The notes beneath the pieces were generated by a model. That model did no database searches and was not told the DNA's origin. It saw nothing but the letters and a program-made list of their open reading frames with translations. DNA of 64,000 nt, taken from positions 196,971 through 260,970 of the forward strand of contig JAJEKB010020536.1 in the NCBI GenBank assembly GCA_022393335.1. The letters are read 5' to 3'. This stretch comes from Macrotrachela quadricornifera. Lineage: Eukaryota > Rotifera > Eurotatoria > Philodinida > Philodinidae. The position numbers were made by a program, and so were the translations under genes. The stretch's first letter is position 1. The number at the start of each line of letters is the position of its first letter. Positions 49,394 to 59,721 of this stretch are shown piece after piece.

Positions 49394-50624
49394 GTCGTTT
49401 GATAGAGTTTTAGATGCTGATCACGAATATCTACTTTTTTAGCTGTAACAAAACTTCTTTCCGCTCGAAAACTACGAAATACTCGACAGGTGTCACTTTT
49501 GGAAAAAAGTGTGTGCTTGAGAGAAATGTGCAAAACTTTCGACTTTATTCTATATTTTTGATTTTGAAAAAAATTTTTTTGCTGATTTACCATGATAAAC
49601 TCAATCCAGAAATTTTTTTAAATCGGATTTGGACCCAAATCTGTATTGACAATGGGATATCGAATCACGTCGAGTGCGCCATGTATAAGTCAATTTTGAA
49701 AATCTCTCTACATTTTTTGGGAAAGTCATAAAGACAAATATTTTATGTCATTTGGCTTATCGAATCACTACTTTCAAAGTTACAGACGGTTTTCTTTTTC
49801 TTTCCTTCCCTTTGTTGAAAAAACTCGATTTCACTGGTATTATTGTCGATTTAGGCGGTATTCATCAGCTTTCTAATTAAAAAAAAAGGACTATTAATCA
49901 AAAATTAAATTCAGGTATGAAATTAGTATAGAACGATCGACTCAAATGAAGTATCTTTCAAATTAATTTCACAACTTTCATGTTTTTACTTAATAGCAGA
50001 AAATTGAAATTGTTGTGTATGGATCAAAAAATGAAAGTTGTGAAATTAATTTGAAAGATACTTCATTTGAGTCAATTGTTCTATACTAATTCCATACCTG
50101 AATTTAATTTTTGATTAATAGTCCTTTTTTTTTAATTAGAAAGCTGATGAATACCGCCTAAATCGACAATAATACCAGTGAAATCGAGTTTTTTCAACAA
50201 AGGGAAGGAAAGAAAAAAAAAACCGTCTGTAACTTTGAAAGTAGTGATTCGATAAGCCAAATGACATAAAATATTTGTCTTTATGACTTTCCCAAAAAAT
50301 GTAGAGAGATTTTCAAAATTGACTTATACATGGCGCACTCGACGTGATTCGATATCCTATTGTCAATACAGATTTGGGTCCAAATCCGATTTAAAAAAAT
50401 TTCTGGATTGAGTTTATCATGGTAAATCAGAAAAAAAATTTTTTTTCAAAATCAAAAATATAGAATAAGGTCGAAAGTTTTGCACATTTCTCTCAAGCAC
50501 ACACTTTTTTCCAAAAGTGACACCTGTCGAGTATTTCGTAGTTTTCGAGCGAAAAGAAGTTTTGTTACAGCTAAAAAAGTAGATATTCGTGACCAGCATC
50601 TAAAACTCTATCAAACGATAAAAA
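49394..50624. mobile_element. large near-perfect palindrome, about 590-bp arms
   Basis: Bases about 49394-49985 and 50033-50624 are reverse complements with only a few substitutions and A/T-run length changes. The spacer is about 50 bp near 50010. The ends read TCGTTTGATAGAGTTTTAGATG and its complement. Open frames in the arms (49312-49593, 49414-49731, 50417-50599) are mirror images of each other and have no recognisable protein content. This is either a fold-back transposon or a palindromic duplication. Confidence 0.8.
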
Positions 50625-52504
50625 TTTTTTTTCAAATTGGATAAAATTTTGAGGGAGAAAACTTTGAGCATTGTCAAAATTGGTCATAACGAATTTTCGT
50701 TTTCCTGAGAACAATTACAATAAACTTTACCGAGTAGATTGTCTAGGTTTTTACGCTACATCTTGTGTTATATTTTGTTTTTGTCGTAATTAAAGCATAT
50801 CAGATGATGGAAAAAACCAAATTGTTTGACGTGGCGGTACAGTATATTCGACAGAGGGCTACGTGTTTAACAAACGAGGTAAGAGTCATGCGATTCAGAA
50901 CTAGTCAGTCCTTGTGAACAATATGATTTTCTCATACGATGTTAAAGGAGGTAATGAAAGACACCATGTCTCTTAAAATTGTTTCAAGATTTAAAGCTAA
51001 TCAGAAATATCGAGATTTCTAAATTATTAGAATCATAGAGGAAGTGACACCCTATCAAATAAACGGTTCCACTATATCGAGCAATAGTGGTTTTCAAAAT
51101 AATCTAGGATTGAACATAGCACTGTGTTATTATGCGATGAAAGAGAAATCTAGTCGTACATGAAGAGCAATTTTTCTAAAAACTCACATTCAGTTTGGTA
51201 TTATTCGATACGTTTTTTAACGAAAAATCCGAATCTGGACTTAAATCTTATTTTTACCTTATTTTAATCAAATAATCTATGAAATACTAGTGATGAAAAG
51301 TGTCTTCGGGAGAAACAGCATTCCTGAAGTACATCAAAGTACTTGATAATTACGTGAGAAAGTATTTTACAGTGTCTAAATTACCTTCAAGTACAAAGTA
51401 TGTTGTTTCCCCCTGAAAGTCATTAAACGAAAGGTACCATCAACCGTGCTCAATTCATGTCAGAGATTTCAATGAAATTTTCTCAGTATGTAGCCGCAAG
51501 TAAGATAGGAAAACGCCTAAAATTTCAGTCACTAAAATCGTTCTCTTGTGGAAATACTCAAATCACAATAGAGGCACCATAAGGTCAAAAATGAGACTAA
51601 TCAAGTTGATACCTACGCATTTTATCTTTTGTCATTTTTGAACAGTAAGATTTTGTCGGGTGAAACTTTGTGGGTTGATACTACTATAGATATTCTACAT
51701 ACTGACACACTCGAAACCATATTTCGGCGTGTTAGACAGTATAGAGGAGTCTCATAGGTCCTAGAAATATCATATATCTTGTCATAAAGCTTTCCATTGC
51801 TTATGAGCGAGTGATGAGCTTCCGCTTTGGAACTGATTACTACTACCTTCGAACTATGAAAAACAATTTTCAAAAGTTTGCAATTTTGATTTTGATCCAA
51901 ACAAAGACTTATTTTAATAGATATGAGCCATTCTGCATCCGTCATAATCGACTCTTGCAAAAGCCACTCCGTCGATGGTTGCCAAGTTAACTAGATTTTT
52001 ATATACGTAAATGAAAGTAACCCAAGACTCGAGTAAAGTTGACCAGAATTCGTCTAGGAATGGTTCCAAACTGTTTCAAGGAGTTACGAAGTACAATTCG
52101 ACAAGCTCTATCGATTGGTACAATCAGCTTTTCCGTATTTGAAAATTTGTGTATAAAACCCATCGATTTTTTCCCCTTGTCAAAAGTGTACGTTTATTGA
52201 TTACTAATAAGATATAACCTTACTTTAACACGGCCAATTACAAATAGTATCCTCTTTCAATGTTCCCATTATTTGCAATGATTAATTCATAGAAATAAAG
52301 CTGAAAGAAACTAGTTTTTGTGAATAAAAGCTCACCCTTTATTTGGATGATCATGTGATGTAAATCATGAAAAAAAGAAGTGTAATTATTTTTAATAAAA
52401 ACTTATTCGTCGTTGTAATGATCATTAAACGTGAATAAAAGGTTCAGGACAGTTTTTTTTTTGAGAATAAAACTTACTCTTCATGTCAATGATTCTTTAA
52501 TCTG
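50625..52504. other. intergenic with one repeat copy
   Basis: Bases about 52030-52140 are an inverted, diverged copy of the tandem unit found at 53783-54045. An open frame at 51622-51960 (minus) has no recognisable content. No gene supported. Confidence 0.35.
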
Positions 52505-53118
52505 ACGAGGGAACCGTCCCAACTGATTAATCGCTTTTGAGCTTAATCTCTATGCATAAGGTAGACCCCACTGAAGTATGAAAAACTCCAAAAGGACAAA
52601 TCCCCATAGGGCTTTTTCTTGGAGTTATAGGCATTCTACTGAAATTTTATTGTGGAGTATAGTATATAGTAAAAACATGAAGTATTGTATTTTAATCTGA
52701 AACTTTGCCCATAGCTTGGTCTACTAGTGGGTAGAATATCCTGAAAATTACAGCTCTAAAGAACGTTTTCTTCATAAACTTTTCAGCCTGCTAAAACTCA
52801 CCCATATTCCAAAATATTTCTCGGTATTTTCAGACTTTAATACGTTATGAGGAAAACGTTTTTTAGAGCTGTAATTTTCAGGATATTCTACCCACTAGTA
52901 GACCAAGCTATGGGCAAAGTTTCAGATTAAAATACAATACTTCATGTTTTTACTATATACTATACTCCACAATAAAATTTCAGTAGAATGCCTATAACTC
53001 CAAGAAAAAGCCCTATGGGGATTTGTCCTTTTGGAGTTTTTCATACCTCAGTGGGGTCTACCTTATGCATAGAGATTAAGCTCAAAAGCGATTAATCAGT
53101 TGGGAAGGTTCCCGCGTG
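52505..53118. mobile_element. palindromic element, about 275-bp arms
   Basis: Left arm about 52505-52782 and right arm about 52845-53118 are reverse complements with very few differences. Ends carry GGGAACC(G/T)TCCCAACTGATT. Arms include TAAGGTAGACCCCACT, GGACAAATCCCCATAGGG and CTACCCACTAGTAGACC-type sequences. The loop is about 60 bp. No coding frame. Confidence 0.8.
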
Positions 53119-53782
53119 AGACAAAAAAAGAGAACTACTTAATCTGAAGAAAAAGTTAATTTCTGTTCCGGTGTTAATCTGATTTAGATTCAAAAATCTG
53201 ATTGTTAATGAATGAACTTATTCTTGAAGTTATTTGAAAGAGCCATATTTAACTTTCTAATATCCCAAAACCGGTTCATTGATCGTAATTATTCGACAAG
53301 TTTTGGATTACACTATTGATCGCCGAATGAGACGTCTACAATGCCATTCGCCACAGCCAAAAGATTCTTTCAGGAGACAGCTGCTACAGTCAGATCAAAT
53401 TGCAACAAACGGATAAGGTCGAAAAGATCGCGAAATTAACGGACCCTTGAGTCAGCATTGAGAACGAAAAATATCCATTTGCTACACTCCCCACATCTAT
53501 TCTTTTCCTTTCTCAAACGTAACAATTTAAAGTTACCGAAAAAATCTAACGATCTTTCAATCCAGGTTATGCTATTGATGGTCACAGATAATTAGTGTAC
53601 ATCTGCTGGAAACGATGATTTCTCGCATATTCCCAGCCAGTGCTAGTCGTTTTTGCAATCCATAATCATCATTCTACATATGTGTATGTGATACAATAGT
53701 TTTACCACACATATTTCTATCAAAACCTAAAACAGTAGTATTCTGGATATTATACCATAGGATATAACTTACCAAAAAATCT

Positions 53783-54050
53783 GATTATATCAATCGATAG
53801 CGCTCGTCGAGTTGAACTCTGGTACTTACTGGAACAGCTTGAAATCATTCCTAGACGGATTCTATCTAATATCACTATACAAATCCTCGTATTCATATGG
53901 TGGCATACCAGTTTTTTCGATTATTTTTGACATAGTTTGAGGTATGGAAAATCCGATTATACGAATCGATACCGCTCGTTGAGTTGTACTCTGGAACTCA
54001 GTGAAAAAGCTTGAAACTGTTCCTAACCGAATCCTAGTTAATTTTACACG
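53783..54050 (+). repeat. two diverged tandem copies, period about 170 bp
   Basis: GATTATA(T/C)(C/G)AATCGATA(G/C)CGCTCGT(C/T)GAGTTG(A/T)ACTCTGG and the following 60 bases occur at about 53781 and again at about 53953. A third copy lies inverted near 52030-52140. Confidence 0.55.
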
Positions 54051-54457
54051 AATCTTAGGCTAACTTCACTTACGTCGTTTTAATTTCTGATGTTTTCATC
54101 TGAACTTATAGGGTTCTGAAGGTCAGAAACTTGGTTATGACAAATACCTTACGCTTTTTTTTTTAAAAAATGAAAATGAACTTTTTAAAAAGCTGAAAAA
54201 TACCTGTGAGATACATTTATAGGTATTCTCAAAAAAATTTCAGCTTAATCGGACGAAATATAAGGAAGAAAATTGGTAGCACAATGAGACCCTATGAAAA
54301 ACCATTGGTTCTCCAAAAAGTCCAAGAAGACCTCTTTTGAAAACTTTTTCCTCGAACATGTGTCTCATCAATTTAGGTCCTCTATCCGTGGTAAAAATTT
54401 CAGTTTGATGAAACTTGCCGTCTCTGAGATCTGAAAATCACGAAAAGGGGGGGAGGG
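54051..54457. other. intergenic, 5' flank of first MFS gene
   Basis: AT-rich with homopolymer runs, including GGGGGGGAGGGG just before 54460. No gene. Confidence 0.35.
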
Positions 54458-54558
54458 GTACCCTTATTTGTGTTCTTACCTTATTATTCGGTGTACATCA
54501 TCAGCGAAGTCTATCTGTTTTCAGACTACACTGAACATTTTAAGTGTTCTAGATTGGA

Positions 54559-55992
54559 ATGACATGTCAGATGTCCGACCAACAGTGTGTTCATGGTACT
54601 AATATACCTATCGAACAAGAGATATCGTTGCGTAAAATGGTAAAAGAAGAGCAAACACTAAGTATTTATGATATACTGACTAAAACGAAAAAGAATATTA
54701 TCTTGATTATTATTAGCACTTTTGGAACTCTAGCTTCTCTGGATGATATGATTTATCTTCCTGCACTACCATCAGTGATTGAAGAATTTCACACAACAGA
54801 AACTTTGGGTTTCCTAACTGTTGGTGTGTATGTATTTGCACTTGGTCCTTCTAGTCTCATTTGGGGAGTGTTGAGTGACTATTATGGACGTAAACCAATT
54901 GCATCATTTGCACTTAGTGGTTTTATACTGACTGTAATTACATGCTACTTTTCCCCAAACATATATGTGTTCTTGGTATGTCGTGCATTACAAGGTTGTT
55001 TCATCTCAGCAGCACTCACCACTGGACAGGCCACCATTGCAGATATCTATCAAGCGAATGTACGTGGAACAGTTACTGGTATATTCTATGCATTCTACTT
55101 TACTGCTAATGTCGTCGGCCCTACTATCGGTGGATTAGTGTCTCAATATTTCTATTGGCGATTTGTATTCATCGTATTGGGAATTTTTTCACTTCTTTTA
55201 CTTATAAGCTACATTGTGGTTGTTCCCGAAACACTACAGTATAAAGTTGTGATGATGTATCAAAACCAAGATAGTACAAAAAAATTAGTTGAATCCGACA
55301 AAATTTTGAAACCGGTATTGAAGAATCCATGCTTACCATTATTATATTTAAAGGATACTAGAATTCTTCCGTATTTTCCCGTTCTCGTCATAACTTATGC
55401 AGTAATCAACGATGGTTTTGTTATTTTTTCCCCTAGATTGTCTATAGCACCATACTTTTATCAACCAAATATCATTGGTATACTCTATATTCCAGTTGGT
55501 GTAGCACTGTTAATAGGGAGTTTCATAGGCGGTAAACTATCTGATTATGTAGCGGTAAAAACATCTAAAATCACTGAAGGGCGGATTATTCCAGCACTTG
55601 TATTTTCATCACTAGTACCAGTTGGTTTAGTTATCTATGGATGGGCATTTCAATATCATACGCATGTTTCACTTCCTACAATTGCACAAATTATATATAG
55701 TTTTGGTCAGGCAGGAACTCGACCTGGAATCAGTACTTATTATACAATTACGTATCAGGAAGATTCTGCAAGTATCACATCCGCAAGTAATTTTGTGCAA
55801 ATGCTCTTAACATCGATTTTTTTCACATGTACGCCGAAAATTGTTGAAATAATTCATGATGGACCTTTTTTTACAGTTTTGGCTGTGTTAAGTTTGACGA
55901 CAACAACTATAGCAGCTATTTCAATCTACAGAAAAGTTAGAGCATCTAGGAGCTCTGAAAGTACTTTATTACTTCCACACACTGAAGAGTAA
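54559..55992 (+). CDS. MFS transporter, DHA1 drug/proton antiporter type (copy 1)
   Basis: Single-exon gene, 477 aa. About twelve hydrophobic spans follow a 45-residue cytosolic N-terminus. The MFS signature loop between spans 2 and 3 is WGVLSDYYGRKP (residues 102-113). CRALQG (131-136) and the antiporter motif GPTIGG (187-192) mark the DHA1 drug:H+ antiporter group, whose members export small hydrophobic compounds at the plasma membrane using the proton gradient. The substrate cannot be read from sequence. No intron and a fungal/bacterial-like motif set in a genome full of introns suggest acquisition by horizontal transfer (inference). The stop codon overlaps AATAAA (55991-55996), a possible poly(A) signal. 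A close paralogue follows in the same orientation at 59722, and similarity extends about 100 bp upstream of both starts. Confidence 0.9.
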   Translation: MTCQMSDQQCVHGTNIPIEQEISLRKMVKEEQTLSIYDILTKTKKNIILIIISTFGTLASLDDMIYLPALPSVIEEFHTTETLGFLTVGVYVFALGPSSLIWGVLSDYYGRKPIASFALSGFILTVITCYFSPNIYVFLVCRALQGCFISAALTTGQATIADIYQANVRGTVTGIFYAFYFTANVVGPTIGGLVSQYFYWRFVFIVLGIFSLLLLISYIVVVPETLQYKVVMMYQNQDSTKKLVESDKILKPVLKNPCLPLLYLKDTRILPYFPVLVITYAVINDGFVIFSPRLSIAPYFYQPNIIGILYIPVGVALLIGSFIGGKLSDYVAVKTSKITEGRIIPALVFSSLVPVGLVIYGWAFQYHTHVSLPTIAQIIYSFGQAGTRPGISTYYTITYQEDSASITSASNFVQMLLTSIFFTCTPKIVEIIHDGPFFTVLAVLSLTTTTIAAISIYRKVRASRSSESTLLLPHTEE

Positions 55993-56185
55993 TAAATTAC
56001 GTTCGGATTGTTGATGTTGGTGCAGAAATAACCGATACTTACGCCTGCTCTCATTCAAAGCATTATATTAATAAGACAACATATATATGACGAAACTTAA
56101 CAATATATAATCGTGTAAGATAGATAATTTTAAAATGTGTAATGAAATAATTTTAAAGGATTAATAATAAATGTAAAACAAAATT
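55993..56185. other. short intergenic spacer
   Basis: 3' flank of MFS copy 1 and 3' side of the two-exon remnant on the opposite strand. Confidence 0.4.
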
Positions 56186-56523
56186 CATTTCGATTAATTT
56201 CATTAGACTTGAAAATTAATCGATTTCGCATCTCGGAGGGATTGATTCGATTAGTTAGAGATAGTTGAAGTTGTTCTATTTGTTGAAAATGATTCATGCA
56301 TTGTTTCAGAACGATCAATCGAAATAGTTCACGAGAAAAACTTGGTACTGTCAATCTGTAAACATAAAACGTTATTTTGAAAATGCATATTATAAAATAG
56401 AAATCTATATCCAATACAAATTCTTACTGAATTGAATATAAAGGTACCAAAACTTGCTTGTGCTGTTAAAGCTAAAGTTTCTGCTACAGTGCAATATGGT
56501 GATTTACTCAATACCAGAACATT
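56130..56523 (-). CDS. two-exon gene remnant or 3' gene end, unrecognised
   Basis: On the minus strand the frame NVLVLSKSPYCTVAETLALT...FIFNS (about 56427-56523) ends at a GTAAGA donor. It resumes after an acceptor (TTTACAG) near 56355 with LTVPSFSRELFRLIVLK...NRINPSEMRNRLIF, ending at 56130. Codon use and the splice pair make it look like real coding sequence, perhaps the last two exons of a gene whose 5' part is lost, since stops appear just upstream of 56523. The family is not recognised and no motif is diagnostic. It is convergent with MFS copy 1. Confidence 0.4.
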
Positions 56524-57123
56524 TTATGTTACTGTCGTATAAAAAAATTGCTAACAAATGGAAGTGCTGCTGTAATGTACAAAACCACTTGTTCTATAAG
56601 CATCCATGTCGCTTTTTTTTGTGAAAACCGACGGTAACCGACGTTTGTGATGAAAACCGCAATTGATTGACAATCGAAATTCAAACCAACAATTACCTGT
56701 GGTTAAACACCTATCTCGTTCAGTCCGTGATGATCGCTGAAATTTAAGAAAAATTAATTCTAAATTAATTCATGATGTTGAAAATATATCATCTAAAGCA
56801 AAAAATACTTCATTGCATTTCGTTTGTTTATATATTCACACAGATTGTAAAGTGAACACACATGAATTTTGATGTTGTAACTTCTCATTGATTTACTGAA
56901 TTAGGTACCCTAGGTGGTGACAGGAGTGTCTTGGTCCTATGATATATCTCTAAATTATTTAACACGTTGAAAAGAGGTTTTAAGTGTGTCAGTATATAGA
57001 ATACCTACAACAGTATAAACTCACAATATTCCAAGATTAAAAATATTACTGTTGAAAATGGCAAAATATACAATACATGAGTGTTAACATGATTATCCTC
57101 TTTTTGATTCCCCCTACTTTCAT
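56524..57123. repeat. intergenic with a copy of the 43065 dispersed repeat
   Basis: Bases 56962-57105 match 43065-43205 at roughly 85-90% by eye. The remainder is AT-rich and unrecognised. Confidence 0.6.
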
Positions 57124-57290
57124 CGAAAGTAAAAATGCCGAAAAGAAAATGTCGAAAATAAAAATGTCGAAAACTAAAAATATCGAAAACTGAAAATGTG
57201 GAAAGGTGTAAATGTCGAAAATACAAATATCGAATGTAAAAATATCGAAGAATAGTAATGTCGAACAGTAAAAATATCGAAAAAAATAGG
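57124..57290. repeat. tandem array of AAAAATGTCGAAAA-type units
   Basis: About ten imperfect 13-17 bp units with the core TCGAAAA(T/C)(A/T)AAAAT. The array lies 270 bp upstream of the FLYWCH/MULE fragment and is probably its terminal subrepeat region, like the array at 30597 near the other MULE fragment. Confidence 0.6.
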
Positions 57291-57559
57291 TATCACAACA
57301 TACGAATTTTATAAGATTTCTGACGTTTAAAATTACCGAAAAGGGAAATAGGACATATGCATGATATTACTTACAAAGATGACGCTATCAATTGATCCAT
57401 ACGAAACAATTCAGCGTAGAACTATTTTTATTGGCTAATTAGATTATCCAATTTCATTAAAATAAAATTCTTTTTTAAACCAAAAATGAACAAAGGCATA
57501 TACTTTATGCAAACAACTATAACAAACAATCACTGTTTACATTCTGGAAAATATTTATC

Positions 57560-58268
57560 ATGCCGATCTTAACGGATTCAACTAATACCACAAATACACC
57601 TGTAACCTTTATCACATCCAACAAAGGTCAAACCTTGTTGATTTGCAATGATTATATATACCGATGTAACAAGAAGATAACAAAAAAGAAATATTGGGTT
57701 TGTATTGCTGATGGGTGTACAGTCCACATTCATACAAGTGCAGATGATGTTTATATATCTGGTGGTAAAGATCCTCATGAGCATGAGCCAAATCCAGATT
57801 TAATTGATAAAACACGACTTCGGCAACAAATGAAATAACGCTTAATCAACGAAATTACGACTATCAGTGTTATTTACGAAGAAGAAATGGCAAAAACATC
57901 ACTAAGTGAGGCGGTTACAGCTACATTTCCTACAAATCAAGAGCTTTGTAAGTGATCATAAAATATTTTTTTGCTTGAGAAGCTTTTCCTTGTTATATTT
58001 AGATTCAACATTTGCTAAAATTCGTGAGAAACATTTACCTGCATTACCTCAATCGTCTATATTTACCATTCCCGATTCATTTAATTTAACATTTGATGGT
58101 AAACGTTTTCTGTTATATGACGAAGTGCCTGTTGGTCGTGAACGACTTCTTATGTATGGAAGTGATATCCAACTGGATGTTTTATTTAACTCGTCGACTA
58201 TATACATGGATGGAACATTTTCTAAGGCACCAAAACACTTCTTACAAATATATTATACACGGGATTAA
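57560..58268 (+). pseudogene. FLYWCH-finger MULE transposase, N-terminal half
   Basis: Exons 57560-57947 and 58003-58268, with a 55-bp phase-1 intron. Residues about 15-75 fit a FLYWCH zinc finger: FITSNKG, then YIYRCNKK, KKYWVCIADGC and H-E-H. The next exon holds the linker and IYMDGTF, the first catalytic Asp region of Mutator-like transposases. A TAA at 57836-57838 interrupts the first exon after QQMK. Near 58250 a one-base loss moves IIHGINYDIC into another frame just before a GTAAG donor. The 400-N gap starts at 58377, so whether the C-terminal half followed cannot be seen. The C-terminal half of a related copy is at 29772-30505. Confidence 0.75.
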
Positions 58269-58376
58269 CTATGACATCTGTAAGAAAAAATAGGCGGCAT
58301 TCTTCATTGACAGTTTAAATATATATTTTCGGGTTTAGGTCAGTTACTCGCAGGACACTTGCTCATCGGACAGTTG

Positions 58377-58776
58377 NNNNNNNNNNNNNNNNNNNNNNNN
58401 NNNNNNNNNNNNNNNNNNNNNNNNNNNNNNNNNNNNNNNNNNNNNNNNNNNNNNNNNNNNNNNNNNNNNNNNNNNNNNNNNNNNNNNNNNNNNNNNNNNN
58501 NNNNNNNNNNNNNNNNNNNNNNNNNNNNNNNNNNNNNNNNNNNNNNNNNNNNNNNNNNNNNNNNNNNNNNNNNNNNNNNNNNNNNNNNNNNNNNNNNNNN
58601 NNNNNNNNNNNNNNNNNNNNNNNNNNNNNNNNNNNNNNNNNNNNNNNNNNNNNNNNNNNNNNNNNNNNNNNNNNNNNNNNNNNNNNNNNNNNNNNNNNNN
58701 NNNNNNNNNNNNNNNNNNNNNNNNNNNNNNNNNNNNNNNNNNNNNNNNNNNNNNNNNNNNNNNNNNNNNNNNNNNN
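58377..58776. other. assembly gap (400 N)
   Basis: A run of exactly 400 N, so the length is probably estimated or nominal. It separates the MULE fragment from a repeat (58777-58855) related to the inverted motif at 46070-46195. Frames that read through it are artefacts. Confidence 0.95.
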
Positions 58777-59620
58777 GTACTACACTATAAGGGTACCTTT
58801 GAATCCTCAATTGCTATACTATAGGGGTACCCATAGGTCGTTAAGTGCTATATCGTGATCGTGTCGGTGGATCTTGATATACTATTTGGTGCAGATGTCC
58901 ATAGGTCCTCTCGTCGGATATTGTTTGGATGTCCTTATGTATTCAACCTTGTTTTATTGGAGCAATACTGGATGCTAAAACCCAATATCGTAAGTGAAGC
59001 TGTGGGCCGTAGGTTGCGACGTTATGAAAATCAGTGGGAATTTTATAGTGGAGTATATTTGGACATAATAAAGAGTGAATTGGCTCATCTCAGATCCTGT
59101 GTTGGTGAAATACATATTTAAACTATAGACAATCTGGTACACTTAAGATACGTAGTTGATGATCTGCATTCACGTTACTGGTTTGTGAATAGTTTGATGA
59201 ACACATATCTGTGGCGAATTAATTTTGTTCCCTAAGATACACTTATTGTCTGGATTTAAGTAGCACGTGCTAACGTTTTTAGTTGTGAACACAGACAAAC
59301 AGATTCGGTCAGATTAAGAGTTTGATTGTTTCCTTTTTATACTCAATTATCTTATTGATAAAAATATAGAAAGTGATACAGATGTAAATGTGTGACGTTA
59401 TTAGTAGTTGTGTCGATAAGGTACACTAGTATGTAAGTACTTTCAATGTTTCAGTCGAGGGTCGAGCGAGTCACACGGATGAGCATTACTTGTTTTCTCT
59501 GATATTACACCTGCATAAGCAATAACAAACTAAGAAAGAAGCAGTCTGTTTTTGAATGTGATCCAACTTGACATGACAAGTAGTTCAAAAGCTGTATGCA
59601 TCATACTTTTGTAAAGGATA
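58777..59620. other. repeat remnant and 5' flank of second MFS gene
   Basis: 58777-58855 has two units of CTATA(C)TATA(A/G)GGGTACC. An 88-codon frame at 58855-59121 is not recognised. Bases 59462-59500 resemble the sequence just right of the 10318-10798 element. Confidence 0.35.
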
Positions 59621-59721
59621 TTTTCGCTAATTGTGTTCTTACCTTGTTCCTCGGTGCGCATCATGAGCGAAGTCTGTGTGTTTTTGAGCTACAACGAATA
59701 TTTTACGTGTTTTAGATTCAG

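Noticed and set aside
49312..50599. Open frames in the large palindrome (49312-49593, 49414-49731, 50417-50599)
   Set aside because: They are mirror images created by the inverted repeat and show no protein motif or splice support.
58340..58810. Long frames across the N run
   Set aside because: They are almost entirely unknown bases and only reflect the gap.
58855..59121. 88-codon ORF right of the gap
   Set aside because: It begins in a short repeat, has no recognised motif, and no splice or homology support.
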